From contig DATIWM010000062.1 in assembly GCA_035519355.1 (NCBI GenBank), forward strand, positions 1 to 6,474: a stretch of DNA of 6,474 nucleotides, in the 5' to 3' direction. A program made the translations under genes and the position numbers. The DNA is from DAOMFB01 sp035519355. Its GTDB lineage: Bacteria; Acidobacteriota; Thermoanaerobaculia; UBA5066. The stretch's first letter is position 1, and each line of letters starts with the position of its first letter. Shown one piece after another: positions 6,135 through 6,474 of the stretch. The notes beneath the pieces were generated by a model. The model was not told where the DNA came from. It saw only the letters and a list, made by a program, of their open reading frames with translations, and did not search any database.

Positions 6135-6474
6135 TCAGGGTGCAGGCCGGGAAGCCTCCCGGCCCTTCTTTCGCGCCAGACGAGCCGCCCGCCCGATGGA
6201 ATAGACGTAGGAGACGACCGCGGCCGGAATCCGCCACGGGTGCCGCGCGTTCGGCTTCCGGGCCACCGAGCGGAGAAAGTTCGTCCAGGCCACTTCCTTC
6301 CAGAATTCCCACCGGGGAAAGAGATGCCGCATCGCGAAATAGTTTCCGGGGAACGCGATCATCCAATGGGGCATCGGACGATCTTCCTCCTCGTACCGAC
6401 ATCCTCCGGTTGGTTCCTGGAGATGCACGAGGCCCGCCTCCGGATCGAACACGATGAGCCCCCCGGCCTTCCAG
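6135..6474 (-). CDS. Probable GT2 glycosyltransferase, C-terminal end (5' truncated)
   Basis: The frame is open to the right edge and stops with TGA at 6137-6135, leaving about 112 residues of a C-terminus. The segment AGGLIVFDPEAGLVHLQEPTGGCR is like the end of the GT-A domain in many GT2 enzymes, where a strand, a conserved His and a P-S/T-GG-R loop form part of the active site. A helical tail follows (MPHWMIAFPGNYFAMRHLFP, then FWKEVAWTNFLRSV and a basic region RAARLARKKGREA), which may lie on the membrane. The catalytic DxD part is off the window, so the family call rests on this tail alone; another sugar-transfer or unrelated enzyme remains possible. The GTG at 6452 is internal, since coding sense continues before it. 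It converges on the plus-strand GT2 gene with 18 bases between stops. Confidence 0.65.
   Translation of the reverse strand, partial: WKAGGLIVFDPEAGLVHLQEPTGGCRYEEEDRPMPHWMIAFPGNYFAMRHLFPRWEFWKEVAWTNFLRSVARKPNARHPWRIPAAVVSYVYSIGRAARLARKKGREASRPAP
6145..6171 (+). terminator. Hairpin terminator after the plus-strand GT2 gene
   Basis: A perfect 8-bp stem (GGCCGGGA at 6145-6152, TCCCGGCC at 6157-6164) with loop AGCC is followed by CTTCTTT. It starts 28 bases after the GT2 stop codon and lies inside the last codons of the convergent gene. The T tract is imperfect, so efficiency may be modest. The minus strand has no T tract after the stem, so it should act only in the plus direction. Confidence 0.6.

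Overview
This is a dense, very GC-rich stretch of bacterial chromosome (G+C far above 60% by eye) with no intergenic gap over 125 bases, no mobile element, no RNA gene and no CRISPR. The composition, the C-terminal domain of the first protein, and the pairing of a Slt-type transglycosylase, a Fur-family regulator and a glycosyltransferase cluster would fit an Acidobacteriota-like or other GC-rich Gram-negative soil or sediment bacterium. That placement is inference: the window holds no phylogenetic marker gene.

Layout. (1) Bases 1-1245, plus strand: the 3' part of a gene whose visible product is the end of a GAF-like domain, a long proline/alanine-rich linker and a conserved-looking charged helical C-terminal domain. 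(2) 1263-3518, plus strand, 17 bases later: a 751-residue periplasmic lytic transglycosylase with a signal peptide, a helical-repeat body and a complete C-terminal SLT domain. (3) 3535-4008, minus strand, convergent with the transglycosylase: a Fur-family metalloregulator with all expected metal ligands. It starts from a GTG placed 8 bases after an extended -10 element. (4) 4083-5215, minus strand: a two-gene operon made of a soluble polyprenyl-phosphate-sugar-synthase-like GT2 enzyme and a small three-helix DUF2304-type membrane protein. The genes overlap by ATGA, and a strong intrinsic terminator follows. (5) 5340-6116, plus strand, divergent from that operon: a second GT2 glycosyltransferase, apparently followed by a hairpin terminator. 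(6) 6135-6474, minus strand, convergent: the C-terminal end of what looks like a third glycosyltransferase, running off the right edge.

Functionally the window divides into an envelope-remodelling left side (peptidoglycan cleavage), a metal regulator in the middle, and the edge of a surface-glycan biosynthesis locus on the right. In the glycan part, the GT2/DUF2304 pair probably makes or uses a lipid-linked sugar at the inner membrane, while the other two GT2 enzymes add sugars to a glycan. I see no clearly new system. The points most worth checking are the apparently leaderless transcripts of fur and of the plus-strand GT2 gene (with a 14-codon upstream ORF), an inverted repeat over the fur promoter, the GT2/DUF2304 pair as a possible two-part enzyme, and the unusual Pro-rich protein at the left edge.
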